From an uncultured Lachnospiraceae bacterium (GTDB taxonomy: Bacteria > Bacillota > Clostridia > Lachnospirales > Lachnospiraceae): a stretch of DNA of 5,082 bases. Position 1 is the first letter of the stretch; every line of letters begins with the position of its first letter. Positions 1 through 5,082 of this stretch are shown in pieces. The notes below the pieces were generated by a model that saw only the letters and a list, made by a program, of their open reading frames with translations, made no database searches and was not told where the DNA came from. The position numbers and the translations under genes are program-made. The stretch covers positions 1 to 5,082 of the forward strand of contig CADCOU010000319.1 of assembly GCA_902803155.1 (NCBI GenBank), given 5' to 3'.

Positions 1-876
1 AACCAGGATTTCGTGAGCATGAACATCGGTTATGACGGGAAGATCTATTTTCTCTTCTCATCTGAGATTCCTCCGCGTATAGACGGGATGTTTGTTGACA
101 CCGTCGCGGACGCTGAGTATACGATGATCGCCGTCACTCCGTCCTGGGAGACCAGTGCCATAGAGAAGGAAGAGCGGATCAGCCTGGGGAAACACAGGAT
201 GAACTTCCATTTCATTCTGCCTGTTCCGGACGGGTCATTCCTTCTCCTCGGATCAAGGTGCAGGAATTCAGCCAAGGAAGGTCCCGAGAAGAATGCTGTG
301 TTCACCGACAGAGAGGGAAATGTCCTGCGTTCATTTACATTCGGGGACGGAATCGCGGACTGTATCGTCAGGGACGACGGAACCATCATCACCAGCTATT
401 TCGATGAGGGAGTGTTCGGGAATTACGGCTGGGACGATCCCATCGGAAGCTGCGGCGTGTGCACGTGGAATACAGCCGGTGAGAACATCTGGCGTGCCGA
501 CAGGGACATTGCCGACTGCTATGCAATGAATATCGATGCGGAGGGAAACCTCTGGTATTATTACTACACGGATTTTCAGCTCGTCCGCACGGATTTCAGA
601 ACCGAGACCGGGTATGACCCGATGGTGGAAGGGGCTGACAGTTTTGCGGTGACCGGAAACGGCAGTACCCTGATCATGAACGGCGGATACGATGACAGGG
701 GTACATACTATCTGAGCAGGATCGGAGAAACCCCGTCGGAGGAGAAAGAGCGGCTGGAGTTCATGAGGGAGGATGGGAGCGTCATCCCGGCAGTGCATGT
801 GATCTTCAGAGGGACGAAAGCGATCGTCCTTGCAGGAGGCGGCATGGCCTGCTTCATGGACTTTGCTGATTTGTAA
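1..876 (+). CDS. Beta-propeller-like protein of unknown function (5' partial)
   Basis: The reading frame is open from the first base of the window to TAA at 874-876, so 291 residues are visible and the true start probably lies upstream. GTG at 13 and ATG at 19 are possible starts, but no convincing ribosome-binding site precedes them. I do not recognise a named family. The visible protein has several spaced Gly/Asp turns followed by short beta-rich, aromatic stretches: YDGKIYFLF near the start, PDGSFLLLG, REGNVLRSF, DDGTIITSY, and AEGNLWYYYY around base 540. This spacing resembles blades of a beta-propeller (NHL/WD-like or SMP-30-like). There is no membrane segment in the visible part and no obvious catalytic motif. 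It ends 37 bp before the macro-domain gene on the same strand, with no hairpin between, so the two are probably co-transcribed. The gene is confidently coding; the fold is inferred from repeat spacing only, and the function is unknown. Confidence 0.72.
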   Translation, partial: NQDFVSMNIGYDGKIYFLFSSEIPPRIDGMFVDTVADAEYTMIAVTPSWETSAIEKEERISLGKHRMNFHFILPVPDGSFLLLGSRCRNSAKEGPEKNAVFTDREGNVLRSFTFGDGIADCIVRDDGTIITSYFDEGVFGNYGWDDPIGSCGVCTWNTAGENIWRADRDIADCYAMNIDAEGNLWYYYYTDFQLVRTDFRTETGYDPMVEGADSFAVTGNGSTLIMNGGYDDRGTYYLSRIGETPSEEKERLEFMREDGSVIPAVHVIFRGTKAIVLAGGGMACFMDFADL

Positions 877-901
877 CAGTCTCAGGATCGGCTCAAAAAC
901 C

Positions 902-907
902 GGAGGT
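902..907 (+). promoter_or_regulatory. Ribosome-binding site of the macro-domain gene
   Basis: GGAGGT lies 6 bases before ATG 914. It decides the start. The reading frame is open back to ATG 830, but that start would lie inside the upstream gene and has no comparable site. The residues it would add also do not look like the start of a macro domain. Confidence 0.85.
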
Positions 908-913
908 GGATAT

Positions 914-2107
914 ATGCCGCTCAGAATAGTCCGAAACGATATCACGAAGATGAATACCGAGGCCATAGTGAATACAGCAAACGCGCAGCCCAGGGTCAGC
1001 ACCGGCTGCGACAGTGCCATTTACAAGGCTGCCGGGTACGAGGAACTCCTGTCTTACCGGAAGGAGAAGATCGGCCCCGCAGCTGAGGGGCAGGCATTTA
1101 TCACGCCGGGATTTCATCTGCAGGCAAAGTATATTATTCACGCAGTGAGCCCGCTCTATATGGACGGCAGTCAGGGAGAGGAAGAGAAGCTCCGTTCCTG
1201 TTACCGTGAGAGCCTCCGGATCGCGAAGGAGAATCATATCCGGTCCATTGCCTTCCCGCTGATCTCTACCGGGAGCTTCGGCTATCCGAAGGAAGAAGGC
1301 ATGCGCATAGCCGTCGATGAGATCCATGCATTTCTCCTTGGAAATGAGATGGAGATCTATCTGGTGGTCTTTGACGAGAAGACGACACAGCTCGGCGGGA
1401 AGATCTATCCCGGACTGGAAGAGTACATCGACCGGCATTATGTGGAGGCGAAACAGAGAGAAGAATACTGGGACGCAGCATACGAGGCAAAGGAGACAGC
1501 TCTGTATGATGAACCGGAGGGTGGAAAGGGGCTGCTTTCCAATCTCATGTCCGGCAGGAGACGAAGGGAGGAAGCAAGAAGGCGGGAGGAGAAGAGAGCA
1601 GAATCCGCTTTCATGCCGAATGCTCCGATGTCGTCCCAGATGGGAAAACCGTTTGCTGCACCGAAACCTTCCCATGCCTTACCGCTATCCGGAGGCATGG
1701 CAGAGGATGACTATCCTGACTTTGAGGAGGAGCATGGAAGCAGGCTGGAAGAGCGCATGCGCCATCTGTCGGATACCTTCTCCCAGTATCTGCTGTTCCT
1801 GATCCGCACGAAAAATATGAAGAATGCCGATGTCTATAGAAGGGCTGTCGTGGATAAGAAGATCTTCTCCAAGATCAAGAACAATGTGGATTACCATCCG
1901 AATAAACTGACAGCTCTCTGCCTGTGCGTCGGTGCGAAGCTGAGCATGGACGAATCTGTTGATCTGCTTGCAAGGGCGGGGTATGCTCTTTCACCAAGTG
2001 ATAAGACGGATATCATCTTTTCATATTTCATCGAAAATGGTATCTACGATATGATTGAGATCGCCATCCAGCTGGAATTATATGGACTGCCCTGTATCAT
2101 AGAATGA
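914..2107 (+). CDS. Macro-domain protein with C-terminal helix-turn-helix-like domain
   Basis: The product is 397 residues. Residues 1-170 form a macro domain, the fold that binds ADP-ribose and related nucleotides and sometimes removes ADP-ribose from proteins. Visible hallmarks are NDIT (8-11, Asp9 expected to contact adenine), IVNTAN (18-23, Asn20 and Asn23), a first loop at 29-33 ending in Asp33, AAG (39-41), and the second phosphate loop LISTGSFGYP (116-125). The first loop reads STGCD rather than the usual Gly-rich GGGVD, so activity may differ from classical ADP-ribosyl hydrolases. Residues 175-285 are a charged, probably flexible linker with an Arg/Glu-rich run at 214-229. Residues 286-397 are helical. 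Within them, 307-357 (VYRRA, FSKIKNN, P329 and TALCLCVGAKLSMDES) resemble an XRE/lambda-repressor-type helix-turn-helix. No membrane segment or signal peptide is seen, so it is probably cytoplasmic. The macro assignment is firm; the DNA-binding reading of the C-terminus is inference. Confidence 0.9.
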   Translation: MPLRIVRNDITKMNTEAIVNTANAQPRVSTGCDSAIYKAAGYEELLSYRKEKIGPAAEGQAFITPGFHLQAKYIIHAVSPLYMDGSQGEEEKLRSCYRESLRIAKENHIRSIAFPLISTGSFGYPKEEGMRIAVDEIHAFLLGNEMEIYLVVFDEKTTQLGGKIYPGLEEYIDRHYVEAKQREEYWDAAYEAKETALYDEPEGGKGLLSNLMSGRRRREEARRREEKRAESAFMPNAPMSSQMGKPFAAPKPSHALPLSGGMAEDDYPDFEEEHGSRLEERMRHLSDTFSQYLLFLIRTKNMKNADVYRRAVVDKKIFSKIKNNVDYHPNKLTALCLCVGAKLSMDESVDLLARAGYALSPSDKTDIIFSYFIENGIYDMIEIAIQLELYGLPCIIE

Positions 2108-2133
2108 ACTGGATCCGGATGATCCGAATTATC

Positions 2134-2160
2134 AGGTAATTTGAAAAAGGTAATTTAAAA
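2134..2160 (+). repeat. Tandem direct repeat, two AGGTAATTT(G)AAAA units
   Basis: AGGTAATTTGAAAA (2134-2147) is followed immediately by AGGTAATTTAAAA (2148-2160), differing by one missing G. It lies after the macro gene stop and runs into the left arm of the hairpin. It could be a duplicated binding site or simple slippage; nothing in the sequence decides this. Confidence 0.6.
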
Positions 2161-2209
2161 CGGGATCTGAAAAGGTCGCTTTGCGGGAGACCTGTTTCAG
2201 ATCCCGTTT
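2158..2209. terminator. Strong stem-loop after the macro-domain gene, probable terminator
   Basis: A perfect 15-bp stem pairs AAACGGGATCTGAAA (2158-2172) with TTTCAGATCCCGTTT (2195-2209). It extends inward by 5 more pairs (AGGTC 2173-2177 with GACCT 2189-2193) past a single bulged G at 2194. The loop is about 11 bases. On the + strand the T run after the stem is short, with the final TTT inside the stem. Read on the - strand the stem is followed by T residues and an A/T-rich stretch. The A-flanked, T-flanked shape fits a factor-independent, possibly bidirectional terminator ending the upstream transcript. It could also attenuate read-through into the VWA gene. Confidence 0.72.
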
Positions 2210-2212
2210 CCG

Positions 2213-2218
2213 TATAAT
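2213..2218 (+). promoter_or_regulatory. Candidate -10 box of a promoter for the VWA gene
   Basis: TATAAT, a perfect -10 match, sits 4 bases after the hairpin and 56 bases before the VWA start codon. I see no good -35 box 16-18 bases upstream (that region is the hairpin's right side), and there is no extended TG motif. A promoter here would need an activator or another way to offset the weak -35. The call rests on the -10 alone. Confidence 0.4.
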
Positions 2219-2260
2219 GAGCCCATCAGATGAGACACCGGCCGGTGAGAGTAAAGCATA

Positions 2261-2267
2261 AGGAGGG
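2261..2267 (+). promoter_or_regulatory. Ribosome-binding site of the VWA gene
   Basis: AGGAGGG ends 7 bases before ATG 2275 and decides the start. An in-frame ATG at 2230 would place this site inside the coding region and has no site of its own. Confidence 0.88.
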
Positions 2268-2274
2268 CACATAT

Positions 2275-2946
2275 ATGCGTAAAGGATTAACAGAAGTGGT
2301 ATTTATCATAGACAGAAGCGGTTCTATGGGAGGACTGGAAGCGGATACGATCGGCGGATTCAACTCCATGATCGAGAAACAGAAGAAGGAGGAAGGGGAG
2401 GCATATATCTCAACGGTGCTCTTTGACGACCGGATGGAAGTACTCTATGACAGGGTACCGGTCGGCAGGGTGGAGCCGATGAACGACAAACAGTACTATG
2501 TCAGAGGCTGCACCGCGCTCCTGGACGCGATCGGAGGAGCGATCCATCATATCGCCAACGTACACAAATACGCCCGGGAGGAGGACAGGCCCGAGAAGAC
2601 GATCTTCATCATCACGACTGACGGCATGGAGAATGCCAGCCGCAGTTACAGTTACAGGGAAGTAAAGAAGATGTTGGAAAAAGAGCAGGACAGATACGGC
2701 TGGGAGTTCCTGTTCCTCGGGGCAAACATGGATGCGATCGAGGTGGCCGGAAGATTCGGGATAAGAAGAGAGCGTGCGGTCAACTATGAGTGTGACAGTG
2801 CGGGGACAGCCCTGAACTTCCGCGTTTTTTCCGAGGCTGTATCAGCTGTAAGAAAGTCAAAGAGCAGGGAGGAGACAGACATGATGATGGAAGCCTGCTG
2901 TGCTCCGATCCGGGAGGACTATGAGAAGCGGCACAAGAAATCGTGA
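2275..2946 (+). CDS. Stand-alone VWA-domain protein with intact metal site
   Basis: The product is 223 residues and is essentially one von Willebrand factor type A domain. VWA domains use a bound divalent metal (MIDAS) to grip acidic partners. The full MIDAS set is visible: Asp13-x-Ser15-x-Ser17 in DRSGSM (13-18), Thr80 in GCTALLDA, and Asp116 in TTDGMEN (114-120). Hydrophobic strands precede the first and third elements (VVFII 8-12, TIFIIT 109-114). GWEFLFLGANMDA (142-154) forms a later strand and loop. The protein ends in a charged tail. It has no signal peptide or membrane helix, so it differs from surface VWA adhesins and resembles cytoplasmic TerY-like VWA proteins, which act as assembly or signalling partners. 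No TerD, kinase or phosphatase gene is visible here. Its upstream neighbour is the macro-domain gene, separated by a strong hairpin, so it may have its own promoter. The fold is certain; partner and role are unknown. Confidence 0.9.
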   Translation: MRKGLTEVVFIIDRSGSMGGLEADTIGGFNSMIEKQKKEEGEAYISTVLFDDRMEVLYDRVPVGRVEPMNDKQYYVRGCTALLDAIGGAIHHIANVHKYAREEDRPEKTIFIITTDGMENASRSYSYREVKKMLEKEQDRYGWEFLFLGANMDAIEVAGRFGIRRERAVNYECDSAGTALNFRVFSEAVSAVRKSKSREETDMMMEACCAPIREDYEKRHKKS

Positions 2947-2952
2947 AAAGAA

Positions 2953-2970
2953 CGGCACGGAAATGTGCCG
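2953..2970. terminator. Small hairpin between convergent genes, possible bidirectional terminator
   Basis: CGGCAC (2953-2958) pairs perfectly with GTGCCG (2965-2970) around a 6-base loop, 6 bases after the VWA stop. On the + strand GTTT follows. On the - strand TTCTTTT follows, a better T tract, suiting the end of the regulator transcript that stops at 3041. The stem is short, so confidence is moderate. Confidence 0.55.
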
Positions 2971-3040
2971 GTTTAAAACACCTGTCTGATGAATGTCGGT
3001 TGTGGTCAGTTCAAATGCAGAGGAGGAACGAAAACAGAGC

Positions 3041-3454
3041 TTATGTCGCGGGTTTCTGGCTCATGAGGTCCTTCAGGCTCTTCTCGTAGAAAAAGTCATG
3101 GACCATCTGATCATACTCCTCCCACATGGGCAGGGTACGGCAGATGTCACGCCGCGGACATTCGTTGGCGCCTCCGGCAAGGCAGGCGACGGAGGAGAGT
3201 GTCCCTTCCATCAGTTCCAGAATCTCCCCGACGTTGTATTCCTCGGCGCTGCGGCACAGTTTATAACCGCCGCCTTTGCCGCTGACACCGGAGATCAGGC
3301 CTCCGGATACCATATCTTTCACAATAATCTCCAGGTATTTTTTGGAGATTCCCTGTCTGGCAGCTATGTCCTTTAACGGGATGCAGCTGCCGTTGTCATG
3401 TTCTGCAAGGTCGATCATCACCCGGATCGCGTAGCGTCCTCTCGTAGAGATCAT
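3041..3454 (-). CDS. iscR: Rrf2/IscR-type transcriptional regulator, probable Fe-S sensor
   Basis: The product is 137 residues, close to the usual Rrf2 family length. It opens with MISTRGRYAIRVMIDLA, the characteristic family N-terminus. The winged helix-turn-helix follows: IPLKDIAARQGISKKYLEIIV (25-45) holds the recognition helix, and the GKGGGYKL wing is at 59-66. A helix (VGEILELMEG, 75-84) leads to the cluster-binding loop with Cys91, Cys99 and Cys105, near the positions of the E. coli IscR ligands Cys92/98/104. IscR's fourth ligand, a His three residues after the last Cys, is replaced here (CRTLPMW). Two other cysteines (24 and 67) lie outside the loop. The gene is transcribed away from a cysteine desulfurase gene, supporting a role as a cluster-responsive repressor of Fe-S assembly. 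Cysteine-metabolism regulators of this family (CymR) lack this cysteine loop, so an IscR-like role is preferred. The symbol is by analogy. Confidence 0.88.
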   Translation of the reverse strand: MISTRGRYAIRVMIDLAEHDNGSCIPLKDIAARQGISKKYLEIIVKDMVSGGLISGVSGKGGGYKLCRSAEEYNVGEILELMEGTLSSVACLAGGANECPRRDICRTLPMWEEYDQMVHDFFYEKSLKDLMSQKPAT

Positions 3455-3462
3455 GGTTCGAT

Positions 3463-3468
3463 CCTCCT
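3463..3468 (-). promoter_or_regulatory. Ribosome-binding site of the Rrf2-type regulator gene
   Basis: Read on the - strand, AGGAGG lies 8 bases before ATG 3454-3452. It fixes the start at the family-typical MISTRGRYA N-terminus. An in-frame upstream ATG at 3538 would add 28 hydrophobic and basic residues foreign to the family and would swallow the promoter region. Confidence 0.9.
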
Positions 3469-3484
3469 TTCCGGTCTTTCGCCT

Positions 3485-3514
3485 ATTATACAGCAGGGTA
3501 AATAGGTAAATCAA
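3485..3514 (-). promoter_or_regulatory. Promoter of the Rrf2-type regulator gene
   Basis: On the - strand, a perfect TATAAT -10 box (3490-3485) lies 18 bases downstream of TTGATT (3514-3509), which matches four of six -35 consensus bases. Transcription would begin near 3478, giving a leader of about 24 bases that contains the ribosome-binding site. Confidence 0.65.
3497..3511 (+). repeat. Short tandem repeat GGTAAAT/AGGTAAAT
   Basis: GGTAAAT (3497-3503) is followed directly by AGGTAAAT (3504-3511), within the spacer and -35 region of the regulator promoter. It may be a protein-binding element or chance in an A/T-rich promoter. Confidence 0.35.
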
Positions 3515-3537
3515 GAGGTACGGGCAATAAAAACCCA

Positions 3538-3566
3538 TTGACTCAGTAGGCGAAAGGGAATATAAT
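3538..3566 (+). promoter_or_regulatory. Promoter of the cysteine desulfurase-scaffold operon
   Basis: TTGACT (3538-3543, five of six -35 consensus bases) is separated by exactly 17 bases from a perfect TATAAT (3561-3566). This is a strong vegetative-sigma promoter. The start would fall near 3573, giving a leader of about 24 bases with AGGAG at 3584-3588. A core promoter this strong next to a divergent regulator gene is expected to be controlled by repression. The short palindrome ACTCAGT (3541-3547) overlaps the -35 box. Confidence 0.82.
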
Positions 3567-3596
3567 CACAGATACAGGAAGAAAGGAGAGAATTCC

Positions 3597-4781
3597 ATGA
3601 TTTACGCAGATAACGCCGCCACGACCAGGATGAGTGAAGCGGCGATTCAGACCATGACAGCCCTGATGAATGACTGCTGGGGGAATCCGTCCAGCCTGTA
3701 CATGCACGGGCAGAAGTCGAAGGAGATACTGGAGAAAGCAAGGGAGGATGTGGCATCCGTGATCGGGGCCAGCCCCCGGGAGATCTATTTTACTTCAGGC
3801 GGAAGTGAAGCGGACAATCAGGCCATCCTGTCTGCCGCGGCACTCGGCTTAAAGAATGGGAAGAAGCATATCATCTCAACGGCGTTTGAACATCACGCCG
3901 TCCTCCATACGCTGGAGAAACTGAAGAAGCTGGGGTTTGAGATCGAGCTTCTGGACGTCCATGAGAACGGCCTGATCGATCCTTCCCAGGTAGAGGCCGC
4001 GATCCGGGAGGATACCTGCCTGGTGACGATCATGTTTGCAAACAACGAGATCGGAACGATCCAGCCGATCCGGGAGATCGGGGCGGTCTGCAGAAAGAAA
4101 AACGTGCTGTTCCACACGGACGCCGTGCAGGCGATAGCCCACATCCCGGTGAATGTCGTGGAGGACAACATCGACATGCTTTCTGCTTCCGGGCATAAGT
4201 TCCACGGCCCGAAGGGAGTCGGGTTCCTCTACGCAAGGAAAGGGATCAGGCTCTCGAACCTGATTGAAGGCGGAGCCCAGGAGAAGGGCAAAAGGGCAGG
4301 AACGGAGAATGTTCCGGGGATCGGAGCGATGGCGGAAGCGCTGACGGAGTCAGCCGGGAAGATGGAAGAAAATGCCGCATACATGTCGAAGATGAGGGAC
4401 AGGCTGATCGAAGGACTTAAGAAGATCCCGCATTCTGCATTGAACGGGGATCCGGTGCACAGGCTTCCCGGGAACGTGAACTTCTGTTTCGAGGGGATCG
4501 AAGGAGAGTCCCTGCTCCTTCTTCTGGATGACAAAGGGATCCAGGCTTCTTCCGGAAGCGCATGCACTTCGGGATCGCTTGACCCGAGCCATGTGCTCCT
4601 CGCGATCGGAAGGGTGCATGATGTGGCGCACGGTTCCCTGCGCCTGAGTATCGGCGAAGGGATCACGGAGGAGGAAACAGATTATATTATCCGGTCGGTC
4701 ACGGAAGTCGTGGAGTACCTGAGAGGCTTCTCACCGATCTGGCGGGACCTGATGAGCGGAAAGAAGGAATTTATCCTGTAA
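3597..4781 (+). CDS. iscS: Cysteine desulfurase, NifS/IscS family (group I)
   Basis: The product is 394 residues, full length for the family. This pyridoxal-phosphate enzyme removes sulfur from L-cysteine, giving alanine and an enzyme-bound persulfide that feeds Fe-S cluster assembly and often tRNA thiolation. Visible features in order are YADNAATT at the N-terminus (3-10), FTSGGSEADN (65-74) that holds the cofactor phosphate, EHH (98-100) with the stacking His, and NNEIGTIQP (149-157). HTDAVQ (173-178) carries the Asp that contacts the pyridine nitrogen. ASGHKFHGPKG (197-207) follows, with Lys201 the Schiff-base lysine. AGTENVPG (234-241) comes next. The catalytic Cys323 lies in the long mobile loop SSGSACTSG (318-326), the group I signature. 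The start has AGGAG 8 bases upstream and a strong promoter. A scaffold gene follows 13 bases later. NifS and IscS cannot be told apart by sequence alone; no nitrogen-fixation genes are visible, so a housekeeping IscS-like role is preferred. Confidence 0.96.
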   Translation: MIYADNAATTRMSEAAIQTMTALMNDCWGNPSSLYMHGQKSKEILEKAREDVASVIGASPREIYFTSGGSEADNQAILSAAALGLKNGKKHIISTAFEHHAVLHTLEKLKKLGFEIELLDVHENGLIDPSQVEAAIREDTCLVTIMFANNEIGTIQPIREIGAVCRKKNVLFHTDAVQAIAHIPVNVVEDNIDMLSASGHKFHGPKGVGFLYARKGIRLSNLIEGGAQEKGKRAGTENVPGIGAMAEALTESAGKMEENAAYMSKMRDRLIEGLKKIPHSALNGDPVHRLPGNVNFCFEGIEGESLLLLLDDKGIQASSGSACTSGSLDPSHVLLAIGRVHDVAHGSLRLSIGEGITEEETDYIIRSVTEVVEYLRGFSPIWRDLMSGKKEFIL

Positions 4782-4786
4782 GGAGG
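4781..4786 (+). promoter_or_regulatory. Ribosome-binding site of the scaffold gene, overlapping the desulfurase stop
   Basis: AGGAGG begins on the last base of the desulfurase TAA stop and ends 8 bases before ATG 4795. The overlap indicates tightly linked translation within one operon. Confidence 0.88.
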
Positions 4787-4794
4787 AAACGAAC

Positions 4795-5082
4795 ATGGCA
4801 TTATACAGCGAAAAGGTGATGGATCATTTCCGCAATCCACGCAATGTCGGCGTGATCGAAGACGCGAACGGGATCGGGGAAGTCGGAAATGCGAAGTGCG
4901 GCGACATCATGAAGATGTACCTGAAGATCGAGGATGACATCGTCAAGGACGTGAAGTTCGAGACGTTCGGCTGCGGCAGCGCGATTGCGTCCAGCTCCAT
5001 GGCGACGGAGATGATCAAGGGAAAGCCGCTGAGCGAAGTCATGCAGCTGACCAACAAGGCTGTGGCGGAAGCTCTGGACGGA
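4795..5082 (+). CDS. iscU: Fe-S cluster assembly scaffold protein IscU/NifU N-terminal type (3' partial)
   Basis: The first 96 residues are visible; the gene runs off the window. IscU-type proteins accept sulfur from a cysteine desulfurase and iron to build a [2Fe-2S] or [4Fe-4S] cluster, then pass it to target proteins in the cytoplasm. Family hallmarks are YSEKVMDHFRNPRNVG (4-19), GNAKCGD (31-37) with ligand Cys35 and Asp37, and the TFGCGSAIASSS segment (57-68) with ligand Cys60. The third ligand Cys, normally near residue 103-106, lies beyond the window. The wording FGCGSAIASSS is that of IscU/NifU rather than of the SufU type, which carries an insertion. Placement 13 bp after the desulfurase gene fits a desulfurase-scaffold operon. 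Whether the protein ends as a short IscU or continues into NifU-like C-terminal domains cannot be seen. Confidence 0.95.
   Translation, partial: MALYSEKVMDHFRNPRNVGVIEDANGIGEVGNAKCGDIMKMYLKIEDDIVKDVKFETFGCGSAIASSSMATEMIKGKPLSEVMQLTNKAVAEALDG

Larger units (their letters stand above)
3476..3556. repeat. Widely spaced perfect inverted repeat TAGGCGAAAG at both divergent promoters
   Basis: TAGGCGAAAG (3547-3556) recurs as its exact complement CTTTCGCCTA (3476-3485), 61 bases apart. The right copy sits between the -35 and -10 boxes of the desulfurase promoter. The left copy covers the start region of the regulator transcript and touches its -10 box. Equivalent placement at two divergent promoters suggests a pair of operator elements, with the adjacent Rrf2-type protein the obvious candidate binder. 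No binding is shown by the sequence itself. Confidence 0.5.

Noticed and set aside
830..913. Upstream start at 830 for the macro-domain gene
   Set aside because: It would overlap the preceding gene and has no good ribosome-binding site. ATG 914 has GGAGGT at the right distance and begins exactly at the domain's first strand.
331..1675. Long minus-strand open frames (331-1020 and 893-1675)
   Set aside because: They are opposite the propeller-like and macro genes, whose + strand proteins have coherent domain motifs. The minus-strand translations are low-complexity and lack start signals.
2993..3376. Open frame of 127 codons on the + strand
   Set aside because: It lies antisense to the clear Rrf2-type gene, has no family resemblance, and lacks a ribosome-binding site at its start.
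3455..3538. Upstream start at 3538 for the regulator, giving a hydrophobic N-terminal extension
   Set aside because: The extension would cover the gene's own promoter. The family-typical N-terminus starts at 3454 with AGGAGG 8 bases before it.
4229..4666. Minus-strand open frames inside the desulfurase gene
   Set aside because: They are shadows of a highly conserved + strand coding sequence with intact active-site motifs.
1..5082. tRNA, rRNA, CRISPR array, insertion sequence or attachment site
   Set aside because: I saw no cloverleaf-like sequence, regularly spaced repeats, transposase or integrase motifs, or terminal inverted repeats that would support any of these.

Overview
The window reads like part of a Gram-positive anaerobe chromosome, most likely a Clostridia/Lachnospiraceae-type Firmicute. 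The reasons are strong AGGAGG-type ribosome-binding sites at nearly every start, a roughly even base composition, a clostridial-style Rrf2/cysteine desulfurase/IscU cluster, and a macro-domain/VWA gene pair of a kind I recall from Lachnospiraceae. Family and taxon calls come from reading the proteins; no database search was possible.

Left half (1-2946, all + strand). A gene truncated at its 5' end encodes a probable beta-propeller-like protein of unknown function. It is followed 37 bp later by a 397-residue protein with an N-terminal macro (ADP-ribose-binding) domain, a charged linker and a C-terminal helical domain that looks like an XRE-type helix-turn-helix. A 167-bp gap follows, holding a tandem 13-14 bp repeat, a very strong hairpin (likely terminator) and a consensus -10 box. 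Next is a 223-residue stand-alone VWA protein with a complete MIDAS metal site. This macro/VWA pair is the least characterised part of the window and the best candidate for an undescribed system, plausibly one that senses ADP-ribose or a related nucleotide.

Right half (2947-5082). This is an iron-sulfur cluster assembly locus. A minus-strand Rrf2/IscR-type regulator with three cysteines placed to hold a cluster is transcribed away from a NifS/IscS cysteine desulfurase gene. The desulfurase is followed 13 bp later by an IscU/NifU-type scaffold gene that runs off the window. The 142-bp divergent control region contains a near-consensus promoter for the desulfurase (TTGACT-17-TATAAT), a recognisable promoter for the regulator, and a perfect 10-bp inverted repeat placed at both promoters. 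The probable logic is that the regulator senses cluster status and represses both its own gene and the desulfurase-scaffold operon. The desulfurase supplies sulfur, and the scaffold builds the cluster. A small hairpin between the convergent VWA and regulator genes probably ends both transcripts.
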